64,000 nucleotides of DNA from Caprimulgus europaeus. Its lineage: Eukaryota > Chordata > Aves > Caprimulgiformes > Caprimulgidae. This document shows positions 1 through 12,300 of this stretch, piece after piece. Made by a program: the position numbers and the translations under genes. The stretch lies in the NCBI GenBank assembly GCA_907165065.1, contig OU015530.1, forward strand, positions 51,434,465 through 51,498,464, given 5' to 3'. How positions within the stretch are numbered: position 1 is the stretch's first letter; each line of letters opens with the position of its first letter. The notes under the pieces were generated by a model. It was given only the letters and a program-made list of their open reading frames with translations, made no database searches and was not told where the DNA came from.

Positions 1-3000
1 GCCTGCAATAATGGGATTTCAAAAGTAATGAAAATTACCTGAGTCTTCATGATGAGACACAATATAAAGTGCTTTACTCATCGAACAAAGAAAAATATCC
101 AAAGTAACAAGCATGTTTTGTGTGCTCACTAAAACACTCTCTGCATTTAGTAAAGAGCAAGTAAAAATCACATATTTCTGTCCTCCATGTGACTTGAGCA
201 ATATTTGTTTTACATAAAAGTTGAGCTCAGCAAGAAAAAAAAAAAAAAAAAAAATCCCTCAAATAAGCCAGAAAGATCTCACAAAAAAGTTCCTCCCTGT
301 TTTGAGACAGAACCTGCCCTTATCGAGGTCAGTAACATTTTAAATAGCATGCCTGAGTCCTTTAATCTTTTCCATATCTCATAAATTAATCAGATTATGG
401 TGCAGGATTTCTCACACATCTGAGTATCCCATTAAAATAAAAGTATAGTGTGGGAGGTGTGTAAAATGCAAACTCCAGAGTTATTCTGGCTGCTAAAATT
501 CACAAATTATTTTTTATACATCTTTTACACAATTTTATTTCAAGCACCAATCATTCACTGTTTTGGAATATACAAATTGTTGTATGGATGTTTCAAAGAC
601 AACACTATTGTGTTATTCAATACTGTAGCAATATTTATATTAAGATGCTAATTATCTTATAATTTTAACTTTAAGAGAATCTTAATTTTCTGCTGTTTCT
701 AGGATCAAAGGCCAAAACACTCAAGTAATATTTGATGTGTGGGTCTCTAATGCTGTGTTTCCACCTGTAGTATGTAGCCAAGATTTTAGTGGAAAACTAT
801 AGAAGGAATTTTCTTCTCTGATACAAATTTTAACAATGTTGAGCAATAGAAAAACAATGTGTAAGTGTGGGCCTGTATTTCACACACTTTTAAATGAAAA
901 GACATTAGCAGTGAGTAGGATGCAGTATGAAGGCTTTTCTCCCCCAGCTAAGTCTCCTCCTGCCCAGCCTGTGCAGCCAAGATCTTTTTGCTTAGTCTCT
1001 CTCTACTTCTCATCTCCTGAATCTTCCATTCCTGGTTTTGTAAATCAATAGAAATTGGTAAAAAAAGCAAACCAACCTATTTGCTTGCCCCAAGGGCAGT
1101 TGGCAGAGCACCCACAACAGCCAAACCCTCCTATGCTGCAGTCCAGCATGACCGTATCACAACTTCTATACCAAAATAGTCCCTGGCCCACTCTGAACCC
1201 CACACTTTGCTGCATTTCTGGGACAGTCCTGCTAGTAATGGGCCAAAATCATGGCTGGGAACATGCTAACAAACCGCACCAGTCATCACCTATTTTTGGT
1301 CTCTTGCACCCCTCCAGGTTACTTCAGCATATAAATACAGCCCTAAATGCCATCTGAATCCCAAATCCTAAACCTAAGAAACACACCACAACTCATCCTC
1401 AGTTCTGCAATTCTTAAGGAAAATAATTCGCTCAAGCTTGTACCGTTACTCACACAGAAGCAAGGAGCAAGAGACAAACAGGGAAAGGATGACTTGTCTT
1501 TTCCATTTTTATAGTATTAACTATTTTATTTCTGGCTAGCAGTAATCTATGCTGACTTCTGTGAGCATTGCTGGGATAATGAGGCAGGGAGCAGAGTCCA
1601 CAGGCTGCGAGACTGTCCTCAAAATAGCTGGGAGACATCTCAGCTCTCCTAATGGGATTTGCTTGGGCTTTTCTCAGATATTCTTGAACCAGAAACCACT
1701 TCATGGATAACCTGATTTGATGTTCATGAAGTTTAAAAAAAGGTCTTAATTCTCCCTGGCCCTTGTCCAGCTCTAGCTTAGGGAAACTGTAGTTTGAAGA
1801 ATTACAACTCTTCAAAGGGTACTCAGGCTTTTGGCGTGAGATTCCAGCGGGCTGGCTCAGCATCGAGTGTTGCTGTCAGGCAAAGTGACTCCAAGGTCTC
1901 CAAAGGTTTACGAGTCTTATGCTTGGTCTGCTTTAATTGATTTCTATTTCTACTAGGGTTCTCACAGCACATTACAAAGAGCTTTGCAAAGTCATTTATT
2001 TTCATTTTTCAGAACTTTCTGGGTGGCAATAAACACAACTAACAAACAGTAAGTATTTTTTTTTCTTGGGAAAGCAAGATGCCAACTTTCTTTCCCATGC
2101 TGAGCTGAGTTAACTGTGGCACAACACCACAAGAGCATGACTTCTTATATCAAAAGAACACTTTTCTTGCTTATTTTTCATTTGGAAGAAGTAGCCTTAA
2201 TTCAATACAATTCTGACTCAGTAAGTGAATTAAAGAATGGAACTGAGATATCCATGTTCCCACTCAAAAAAAAAAAAAATAAGGCAGAACTGACTGACAC
2301 AAAAATTGCAATTTTTTTTTCTCCTAGAAGATCTGTTTCATGAGGGTCATGGCCACCCAGCGGCAAAGCCATTGTATTATCATGACCATTTTTAATCTCC
2401 CTGCACAATTCATGTTAGCATCTTAAAAGCACTGACAAAAGTACCTCTTCTCCTGGATCACGCTGGTTTATCTGCCTACCTTTCATGGGCTTCAAGCCAT
2501 AAAGTTTCTGCTGTGATCAAAATTCTGTTTTTAATTTTGTGACTCTCACTTCTGACGTCAAAAGTGAGAGCGTCGGTTAGAAAGGTCTCCTTGATATTTG
2601 AAACAGAAGTTAAATGTAGGGATATCATATTGATTTAAACATGCTGTAGGAGTTGAAAAGAAAAAAATCACCCAAGCAGACACAATGACTTGCTTGTAGC
2701 AATTTCATTGCATCCCATGAAAAAATGCTGCAGAGACAGGAAGGAAAAAAGGCAAGTGTTCAGGCAAGGGTTCAAGAAGGGAGATTCTTCTCTGCACTTC
2801 ACCAGCCAGGGTTTGGCTTCTGAAATTCAGAGTTCTTAACAGACCTAGCAGAGAGGGAGAGAGACATCTCAACATTTCCCTACAGTGCTCAAGAGTTTCA
2901 GATCAACTCCTGATCTAAACACACCTAAACAGGTCCTCTATCTTCATCTCTCTGTCCATCTCACTCACTTAGCAAGACTTAATGGCATCCTAAACTCACA

Positions 3001-3250
3001 TGAAGTTGCAAAAAAAACTTTCCAGTATGACTTCCCTGCCAAGACACCTGTCTATCCCTCTCACGTGGTGCTGCAAACACTACATTGCACCATGCCTAGG
3101 CCAGTGTCCTCAGAGGTGTTTAGATCCTTAATTCCCCGTGGCTTCACCAGGCATCAGGCACAGAAACACTCCTGAGGACCTGGGCCTTGGTGCCTCTCTT
3201 CTACCTATCTTAATTCAAAGAGAAATCTCTTCTATAACTGATAAGAGTTC
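1..3250. other. Non-coding stretch before the first LTR
   Basis: I see no gene here. The DNA is AT-rich and unique-looking, with one A20 tract at 235-254 and short A/T runs near 2060, 2266 and 2310. The longest open stretch is about 137 codons on the minus strand (1450-1863). Its composition is mixed, I recognise no domain, and no splice or promoter context frames it, so I treat it as chance. A short ORF at 1055-1357 is likewise unsupported. Confidence 0.7.
235..254. repeat. Poly(A) tract, A20
   Basis: A run of 20 consecutive A. No AATAAA signal or recognisable retrocopy body precedes it, so I call it a simple homopolymer rather than a retroposon tail. Confidence 0.9.
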
Positions 3251-3255
3251 AGGAG
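3251..3255. repeat. 5' target-site duplication AGGAG
   Basis: The five bases AGGAG directly precede the TGT start of the LTR and are repeated exactly after its ACA end (3858-3862). A 5-bp duplication is what several retroviral integrases leave on insertion. An exact match on both sides fixes the element's ends. Confidence 0.8.
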
Positions 3256-3429
3256 TGTGAGGAGCAGCACCATTATCTTGCCTCAAAGATTGTCTGCAAG
3301 ATCACTGGCAAGATTGTTTTCACGAGACCACTGAGAAGGAAATGACTTGTGAAATGCCCTGCCCGCAGGAGGTCTTCTGCCCAGACATGTCCCTGCCCCA
3401 GTGCTGGGGGGGCACAAAGAGACGTGCCA

Positions 3430-3442
3430 TTGCTATGGTAAC
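3430..3442. promoter_or_regulatory. X-box-like (RFX-type) motif in U3
   Basis: TTGCTATGGTAAC reads GTTACCATAGCAA on the other strand, close to the imperfect palindrome GTTRCCATGGYAAC bound by RFX factors. It lies about 20-30 bp before the weak TATA-like sequence of the LTR. The match is visible in the sequence. Binding is inference. Confidence 0.45.
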
Positions 3443-3727
3443 CACAGCCCTCGAAGGGGTACTTAAGGAAGACCTGCATGGGCAGCAGAAGCGCGGGAAG
3501 AAAGAGAGAGAAGAAGAGGGACAGAGAGGACGACCACCTGACTGCACCACGCCACGCTGCACCACTGCTGGAACACGCTACTGAGACCTCCTCACCCGCC
3601 CTTTCACTGTCGCCTCGCCGCTGGACCCGTGGTGGTGACTATTCTTGCTGCCCTATCCCGACTCCTTGCTTCTTTTCCATCTTTCTTTCCATTCTGTCCT
3701 ATCGCTACCCTCCTTATTACTTTTGGT

Positions 3728-3733
3728 AATAAA
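3728..3733 (+). promoter_or_regulatory. LTR polyadenylation signal AATAAA
   Basis: AATAAA lies 124 bases before the LTR end, with a G/T-containing stretch (GGTGTTTCGGG) just after. This is the expected arrangement of an R-region polyadenylation signal and sets the plus-strand orientation of the LTR. Confidence 0.7.
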
Positions 3734-3807
3734 TGGTGTTTCGGGAATGCGGCATTTGACCTCGTTTGTGTCTTAATCTCGCTCTTGGGAACATATCGAA
3801 ACCTTTC

Positions 3808-3855
3808 CCCGACATCGGATCGGGATATTTGAATGATCCCGACACCGGATCGGGA
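3808..3855 (+). repeat. Duplicated 18-mer at the LTR 3' end
   Basis: CCCGACATCGGATCGGGA (3808-3825) recurs as CCCGACACCGGATCGGGA (3838-3855) with one difference and a 30-bp period. Each copy also carries a short inverted repeat, CCCGA...TCGGG. The duplication lies wholly within U5 and is CpG-rich. Confidence 0.8.
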
Positions 3856-3857
3856 CA

Positions 3858-3862
3858 AGGAG
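3858..3862. repeat. 3' target-site duplication AGGAG
   Basis: Exact second copy of the five bases at 3251-3255, directly after the ACA end of the LTR. Confidence 0.8.
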
Positions 3863-5848
3863 TTATCAGATACACAGCAGTGGGAGAAAGCAAAGGATAG
3901 GGGCTGGGGCAGCAGTATTTTTAAGTAGAGAGACAAGCATTATCACAGACAGGATTTCATTTACCATGTGAAAAATCTGTTCAAAGCAGAATGGGAAGTC
4001 TACCAATTAATATACTCTACATAAGTGTCTCTCCAACAAGCAGAGTTACAGGGATCATTTTTCTTTGACACATTCCATAAGGGAATGAAAAGGTTAATGT
4101 AGTGTATGTGAGTGCATTTTTAAAAATCAATTTAAGAGAATTTTCTCTGCTGTAAATTAGGCTGTGGCACCAGGGAAAACCATCAAACTCAAATTAGCAA
4201 AAGGAACAAAAGAATTCAATTTAAAACTACATTGTGATTGTCTTGCTCATGGGTGCACACACACACAAAAATCAGCATCATGTATTTCATTTTTACCTTC
4301 TTTGATTACAGAAAGGCTATTATCAGTGAAAGATAATGTCAAATCATAATTAGAAGCAGGACTCTCCGTCCTACGGCCTGCAAAGCTCAACATTTTCTAT
4401 AATGTAATATAAAGTCATTTTGGTTAGAAATCTCATTTGTCAGCTTTCCTCACATTCACCAGATTACGACCCCTCTATCTTCAGTTGCACACACTTCTGT
4501 ATACTCAGAAAAAATCAGGGTTTGGCTTCCGAACTCCAGACTTCCCATTCAGCAAGACCCTGGCCTAGCTGCTGCTGAAGCCATGAAGAAATCTAGGGCC
4601 AAAAATTATAAAGTTATTTGACTTATGGTATCTGCATAGAAATTTCAGGTTTCCACTAATTTTAATTGTCAGGAGAGTGAACATCAGCTGAAATCCTACT
4701 TTTTCAAGAGGGCTAGAACAGTTCAGATAACCTCACAGCATTGTCACAGACTCTCAATTCCCCATTATCTGACTTGCAAACTACAGATTCATCTCCTTCA
4801 ACTATACAGAGGGTAACTTCTTTATCTGGGGAGAAGAGGACACCCAGCAATACAGTGACATTCATACTAAAAACTACAGTAAGAACATGTCCTCAAAGTG
4901 ACACAGCTCCACATGATGTTTCCCCAGACTATCACCAGTCACAGCCCTTTCTCATAGTGACATTTGCTGTCACCAAACTCAGGAACTGAAAGGTGGTGCT
5001 GAGGACAGCAGGATTTTATGACATGTTCTGCGTCAATGAAGTGAAGAAAGAATGTGACACAACTAATCTGTGCTCATATGTTGGCCCCTGTGCTCGTTGC
5101 CAGAAGGTATCAGCAGCACTATGAAGGGACAGACAGGTTATGTGAGCTACTTGAGATGAAGCAGCTACATTATTTTCCTTCCACTTCATTGATATAAATA
5201 CCTGCCTTCTTTCTCTTGTGAATTCAACAGCCTTTCACATGGTCCATCACTGAAACCTGACTCTGAAGAGAGCAGATAATTGTCAATGTAAAGAATCTCA
5301 GTTATTTAACAATGCCAGATGAATCTTCAAATGCTACCTTGAGGAAGAGAGGCCAAGACTCTTCTGCTCTTAGCATTTTTCACTCCACCAGTGTCCCTCA
5401 CATTGCTGATCAGGCCCCACATAGCCCTGCCTGTACTTTCATGGGATCATGGGATTTTATACCTCTCTCTCTAGAAATTCTTCACCTGTTGGTAAATAAT
5501 GTCAAGAGTGTATGATTATACATGACTATAGTCTTCTGTGTCTGACCAGACTGCTATGCACCATTTATTCCCTCCTCTTACAGCTGATTTGAACTATTAA
5601 TGAAAGCAGTGTCAAGGGCTAATCTTCCAGTTGCCAGGATAAAACACAATGTCAAAGCCCACCACCTCACCTAAAAATTGAAAACAAACAAGCAAGCAAG
5701 CCACAGTACTGAAATGCAGTCATTTTTATCACATTCGTTTGGACGAGGGGAATGAGGAAGGTACAATTAAAAAAGAAAAAAAACAACCCCCAAACAATTA
5801 GACTTGCACAGATTCATGCACTGCATTATATTGCTACAGCAGAGAGGT

Positions 5849-5897
5849 ATATACACATAAATATATATATATGTACACACATGCACATACACACACT
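5849..5897. repeat. Compound AT/CA microsatellite
   Basis: TATATACACA followed by a short (AT)n core and then interrupted CA dinucleotides (TACACACATGCACATACACACAC). A degenerate compound dinucleotide repeat. Confidence 0.8.
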
Positions 5898-6276
5898 CTT
5901 TTTTATCTTTCCGTTTCTCAGCATGGAAAAGAAGAGACTCACCCTCTACACACACATCTACTTAGCTCTGGAAGAGAAGTCAACTCTTTTTTACCCACTA
6001 ATTTTCATCTCCTTTGAAATGTGAAACAAATTTTTGTAAGCTGAGTGGAGCTGGACCTTGGCTCCTCTGAGGAAACACCTTGCAAGTCAATAGCTGCAGC
6101 CCCTTCCCTATTGGGTAGGACTAAACAACAGTGAGGTACTGCATCAGAGGTTCATTGTTTCAGCTAATCCTCTCCCCATATGGTGAGGGACTGTGATTGT
6201 AGTGAATAATTAATGAAAATATGTCTGATCAGAAGTTCAAAAGAAGCAGAGGAATTGCAGAAGTAAAAGCTAGTGG

Positions 6277-6342
6277 TTTTCTTTTTTCTTTTTTTTTTCC
6301 CCTTTTCTTTTTTATTTCCCTCTATTTTTTTGTTTTTTTTCC
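6277..6342. repeat. T-rich low-complexity tract
   Basis: About 65 bases made almost only of T with scattered C and a few A and G. Polypyrimidine low complexity with no periodicity and no exon after it that I can identify. Confidence 0.8.
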
Positions 6343-9300
6343 ATGGGCTTCTTTGGGTTCACAGGGGAAAAAGAGACCTTTAAAACTGAAAGCACAGCCC
6401 ATCACCATGTTGTTCCTAAGAGCATGGTGGCTGTTCGTGTGATACACTTGCCCTGTGTCCCCAGTAGCTCACCAGAGCATCTTTAACTGTGCTGTATTTG
6501 AAACACAGACCTCAGTTCTGCAGTACCTGCCCAAGAAGTTGGGATAAATGCTGGGGCAGCCAGCCTGGGCTAAGCTCGAGGCTTTTGCAGCCACATGCTC
6601 TCAGGACCCCAGCGAGCTAATTTGAAGCTAGGACTTGTGACAGTGACTGCAAAGCAGACATGGTCTCATTTACTTTTTAGTAGGAGGAGGATGGAAAAAC
6701 TGTTTGTTTTATGATCTCTCCTTGTTTGCAAGAAATATAAGGCTGTGCCTTAGTGCCCAACACTTTTTCACTGTCTTGAAATAGAAAAGAAAAAGTACTG
6801 CTTTTTTGTACATAGTATTTTGCCTTCGTGAAATAATGCTATTGTAGCCTTATAGTGTAAAATGAAAAAGCCATATTATTTTCAGGAAACCTCACAGCAA
6901 ACTAATGGGGCACTGCAAACCTCGGATTGTTCTTTTTTTTTCATTTTTTTTGGCATTAATTTAACAAAAAAAATCAGAATCTAGTTCATTCTCTTACATA
7001 ACCCTTTGTGAAGGACTTTTAAATTTCACATCAACAGAATCTCATTCCCACTTTTCCCTTAATTTCAATTTTGTTTAATGGCTTCATCACTATTCATTAT
7101 TTCAGTATTTTTTTTCCCTCCTGAGAGAGAGAAAAACTCTTCTGGGTAACAGGACAAAGAGTTGGAATCTGTTTGATTCGATTATGCTTCTGTAAAAAAT
7201 ATATTAAAAAAAAAAATTCCCTTGCAGGGAATAAGCAGAGCTCTACTTTTTTTCCCTGGGGTCTGGTAACATGATTTCAGTGATGCTGCGAGTCCAGATG
7301 CAAGTGCCACGTGAGCAGGTACTCTCAGTGCGAGTTACACAGTCACACAGCACATCCCCTTTGCAGGCTGAAGACATGAAGTGTAAAATAATCAATCTTC
7401 CAAAGTCCTAACAAGCCCCTGTGTTACAGGCTGTACCATGCAGTCAGCTTCTAGAACAACAAAAAATGTCTGGCACAGGTAGAAAAGACAGCTAGAGGCT
7501 TATAGCAAAATTCTTTGTGAAATTACAGGAGGCACTTAACCTTTGTCCTGTAACTTTTCATAGGAAATGAGAACATTTGCTATCCAGGCAGGGGAGTCAT
7601 TATCCCCCATGGGACTGAAAGATGTCTTGATACAAGCCTGATTCTTTGACAACAAGACTTCTGAAGCCAGATGTCCTCAAAAGACGAGTCTACAAAACGT
7701 CCGTGCTTGGGCTCATGCTGAGCATGGACTTCCCAAGAGCTTCCTATATTCTATACCATCCACACTTCATATACTTATTAATTACAACTCATTTAATTTC
7801 CCACTTATATTAAGCCTTATAGTAAAAATTCAAACTCCTAAAACAGCAAATGCATCTCTTGTAAAAAAACCTATGTGGAAAAGCCCAAACAAGAGAAAAA
7901 ACTACAAAAGTTTAAATTATGTAGACTTTTCCACACTTGTGCTAGTTCAGTTTTCTGATTTTGAACTATTCCCTCTCCCCATCAATCAGTCACTGTATTG
8001 CAGAAGTGACTAACCATGCACAGTGGGAGCCCATGGTATGGATCCAGTTATTGATCCAGTAACTGAAAATTTATTAATCTCTCTTAGTAGTGATGTTAAC
8101 CCCCAGTCGGCATCTTTCTGCCTTCTCACTGGCTTTAGCTTTTGTTGCTGCTGTTTTCCCGATGGTTTTCCTTTTCATAGTGTGAGGAGATGGGATATCC
8201 TCACTCTCGGAACAGAGATTGTGGGAAAAACAGAGGTTTTACTAGGTCATCTCTAGAAGATATTTGAGTAATGACACCAAAACCAGGCCTAAATTATTAA
8301 AAGCCATTTAGATGCCCAATTGCCCTCAGTTTCCCTGTAGATGAGGCTCCCAAACACTTGTAAAAATGAATGCTCTACTTCCTAAGCACTTCTCCATTGG
8401 AGATAGCATCCTTTGAAAGCCATGTTCCTATGGATTCCCTGTGAGGGTTGTGAGTCAGGAGAGTAGCCTTTGAAAGTTAACCTAAGACACGAGAGGTTTG
8501 CTGGACAGGGTGCAGAAAAAGGGTGCAGCTCCCCTTATTTCTGTTCTGCACAAGAGGCCAGAGCTCATCACAGCTCACCAGCCTCCCCACTCTGCTCTCC
8601 CACACCGGCAGCATCTCCTCTGAAGCCATGGCCAGATCACAAAACACGTTCCCACGCTGCAGCTGGTCTTGCATCCGTGCCCACAGGCAGCACATCTGCA
8701 GTGTAAGCAGCAAGGAGGGAGGCAAGGGCATCATTTCAAGTCAGAGGAACAGGCGGTCACAGCTAATCAACTGTCACCATGGCCAGCAATCAGTGCTTCT
8801 TCATCGCCTTGTCAGGTCAGGAGCATTGGAACTTGGCTTGAAAAATACCATCGGGCACACAATGTGCTGTTCTGCACAGGTAGATGTAATCTCTGGATAT
8901 TTTATTAGCTTGTGTTACACTGCATGAACAGATATACTTACAGCTTACTACTTTCATTATCAATTATTAAAACATTTGTTGCAAAGGGAAGAAGATTCCT
9001 GTTTCTCTCTGCTGCAGCTGGAGCGATCATAACAGCCCTAGCTAACTGCCTGAGCATCTTTCACGGTGTCTGATTTGGCAAAGATCACTGCCATGGGTGG
9101 ACATGGGATCAGCAAGAGGTGAGGATGCTTGGCCTGCCTGATAATGGGGCTGTGCTTGGAATCAGCCTCCAGAAAAATGCTTCCTGTGTCCATTAGGGAT
9201 GACATTTACCTTAGTCCAGATGGCATGCATCACCGTCTGTGCACCAGGTAAGCCCAGAGGGATGCTGTGTGGTGTACGGGGATGATGTGTGCAGTTCTGA

Positions 9301-12300
9301 ACTGCAAGTGGCACCCATGTGTGCATGTAGGCATTTTTTTTTTCCTAATTTTTATTTTAAGGGAAATGTGGGTAATTTAGCAAAGGAATAGAAAATAGGT
9401 AACTTTCAAAAATAAGAAAACTATGACTGTTACAGTTGTATTTTCCTTGGCCATCTATATTTTAAGTAACTGCACAGTGTGCCTTGGAGTACTTTTGATT
9501 TCTTCATCTAAATGTAAATTTAACACTGTATATTATGTGCATCTCTTAAAATCAGTAACTATATTTAATACTTGACTAAATCCTTTTGATACCAATTAAG
9601 AAAATATGTCAGGAAAGGGTAATGATTCCCTTTGACCTCACATGCCCATAGGGATAGGGCTTCTCAGTTGTAGATGAACTCAGGAAAGCATTTAATGGGA
9701 TGCCTCTATGAGGGAAACCAATAAACTCATGTTCAATTCCTGTGGACTTCAGGGGAATCCAGATACGAGTACTTGAGCATTTCTTAGATATCTTGGTATA
9801 TGATTCACCAAAGTAAACGCTTGTTCTTCAGAGCAAGACCCAAGATACAACATGGGTGTCTATCACAGGAGTATCCTTTCCCTGACAGGAGGACGCCTGC
9901 CCTGTGCACAAACTCCTGCATCATCTGCCTGCATCACCCAGCCCTCTCAGCACAGGGTGTGGGGAGCTCAGCCCAACTCATGGGTATCTGTCTCTAAGTG
10001 GATCTGGCCCTTAATTAGGAAAGGGAATTAAATATTATGGAGTTTCACCATATGCTAATGACTCAAGAATATAAATTATATTTGATGCAACATATTAAAC
10101 ATCTCATAAAACTTAATCAAAGTGACAGAATATTTCCCGTGTTTTCCTGCTTTTTAATAATTTCAATAAATCAGATAAAAATGATGCCACAACACAACCA
10201 TTACGAGAGAAGATTATCAGGAGTGTAAAAATAAGAAAAACAGCCTGCTACCACACACCTCAGAAGATGAAGCACAAAGATGTTTACAAGGTTGGGTCAT
10301 AAAACAGAAACTCCAATTTAGTTTTGGTGATTGATACTGTGGATTTAACCACTCCATTATACAAGGCAAACCAATGAAACAGTGATATGTTTCCTTGTCT
10401 TGCTTTAGCCTGCACCTCAAGGGTGCTTATAAATAGTTAAGCAGCTATATCAGAATTCATCAGTTTTTAGAGAAAAATTAAACCTCAACATTGCTATCTA
10501 TGATATAATGACTTGCAAATCAGCCCATAATTAATCTTGATATTAACTGCATACCCTTGTGGTATATGATTTATTATGGGTTATTCATCTAATTTATTCT
10601 GTGGGTATTACTTCATGCACATACCATTTATGCACACACTTTCAATGTGGTAGCAGGTGCTACTTCATAATAAAGACATTAACGTTTTTGGAAAAAATAC
10701 TTTTATATCAATTGATCATACTCTATTTTCACTTCTCTAATGAACTCTATAATGATTAAGAATTAAAACTGAAATATAGATTTCATACTTCCATCTTCAT
10801 CCTGACTGCCTTTTTCACCACGTTTCATACTGCAGTTTTGTTATTTCAAAACCCTGTTATACACCTATAGTTTCACACACCTACAGCTTTCTTAAAAGTA
10901 TGCTTATTCAGAGAGAATAGCATCCTCTATCATTTCCTCTGGTTCAACAGGGAGTTCCTCAAGATGTTTAAGCACTTCAGCAGGCAGTTCACTCTGTTTA
11001 ACTAACAAGACTCTTCTGGACGATGCTGTAGCGTGTTGCAGGATATAACCATTAGTGTTGTTTTGGTTTGTAGCTCTAAATTGTCTTTCTCTTTACATGA
11101 ACTCCAGCTACTGCAATACAGGCAGTTACTTACTCATCAAAGCAGCTATCAGAGATACAATCCCTGAGATAGCCAGATAGGTCCTTACTTGTCTTTGAGG
11201 AATGTTTAAAGATAGAACTAAAAGGGAAAGCCCAGCACACATCAAATAATTTGAAAAATTCTTGGAAATAAATGCAAAAATAAAGCATTCCTGCAGCAGC
11301 CAAGAGACATATGGGGGAACAAAATGTAATGACCACAATTGATGTAACTATTCAAAAATAAAATTTTATATACTAATACCACTTCTTCACTTCTCTCTCA
11401 GATATTATTCCTCCTCAAGCTAATAATTCATTTATGGACTCCTCTAAATTCACCCAGCCTCCCAGTGAGGTAATGATTGGATAAATTGGCAATTACCAGA
11501 AGAAATGCTGCAGCTTCTAAAGAAGATGGCGATGTTTAGGTTGGCATTGCATGAGGAGGTGAGATGGAGGCAACAGACATACTCATATAGCCACACTAAG
11601 TAAAAGAGAATTTATCAGTAGTGACTCTCATTCTGCTAATAACCAGATTTCCAAATTCCCAGCAGTCTTGACAATGGATGCTAAAAGTTCCCATCAAAAC
11701 TATGACCTCGTTGTGTTAGAAATGTCCTAACATTACATGAAAAGAGCTTAATTAAAAGAAGCAGAGCTGACCCTAAAGCCCCTGTTAAGCAAATCACTGT
11801 TGACAACCTGAAACATCCTAACATCATTAGTGTACCTCTGAGACAGCCAGCAGTTGAAAACCATGATGTTCTCTCAAATTGTTAAGGTGCTTCTCCCAAC
11901 TCCATCTATAAGAAAGTGCTTTTGGAGTCTCCATCTACCTCTACACATTGACACAATGTCATAGAGTTAATTTGTTAATATGAATCATATTTACATGAAT
12001 TAGAATGCATTTCAAGAAATTCTATCTCCTGCTACTGAATCCTGTCTCAAGAGAGTGCCCTGCAGCAGATTCACACCTAAAATTACAGGACTCTGGCCAT
12101 AGCATATTCATCATCTATGTTCACCATATGTTTACTGGTTAAAATAAGATTGTTGTGTCGATGCAATGGATATCTCCTTTGAAACAGGTAAGGAGCTCCC
12201 ACATGGATGTAGAAGTCGGTGTCAGCCAGTACAGCACCAAAGCCCGAGCAGGTGACACAACCTGCTGCAGCGAGCAATCTGCGTTGCTTAGCAGCATGTA

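Larger units (their letters stand above)
3256..3857 (+). mobile_element. Solo LTR of an endogenous retrovirus, 602 bp, complete
   Basis: The element starts TGTGAGG and ends CGGGACA, with the TG...CA ends typical of retroviral LTRs, and sits between exact AGGAG duplications. AATAAA at 3728-3733 marks the R region, so the LTR reads on the plus strand. U3 lies to the left and includes an X-box-like motif and a weak TATA-like TACTTAAGG near 3460. U5 lies to the right. No tRNA-complementary primer site follows 3857, no polypurine tract precedes 3256, and no gag, pol or env sequence flanks it, so this is a solo LTR left by recombination between two LTRs. CpG density is clearly higher than in surrounding DNA, which suggests a fairly young insertion. 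The 5-bp duplication fits ERVL-type or some ERV1-type integrases. I cannot name the family. Short open frames inside it are not viral genes. Confidence 0.85.

Noticed and set aside
1450-1863. 137-codon open frame, minus strand
   Set aside because: No recognisable domain. An overlapping open frame continues into the next frame, as expected of non-coding DNA.
3256-3857. Short open frames of 67-110 codons inside the first LTR
   Set aside because: They overlap in several frames on both strands within an LTR, which is normally non-coding. They do not resemble retroviral proteins.
8523-8927. 134-codon open frame in a GC-richer patch
   Set aside because: Other frames on both strands are also open over the same bases, which reflects fewer AT-type stop codons rather than coding. 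No family recognised.
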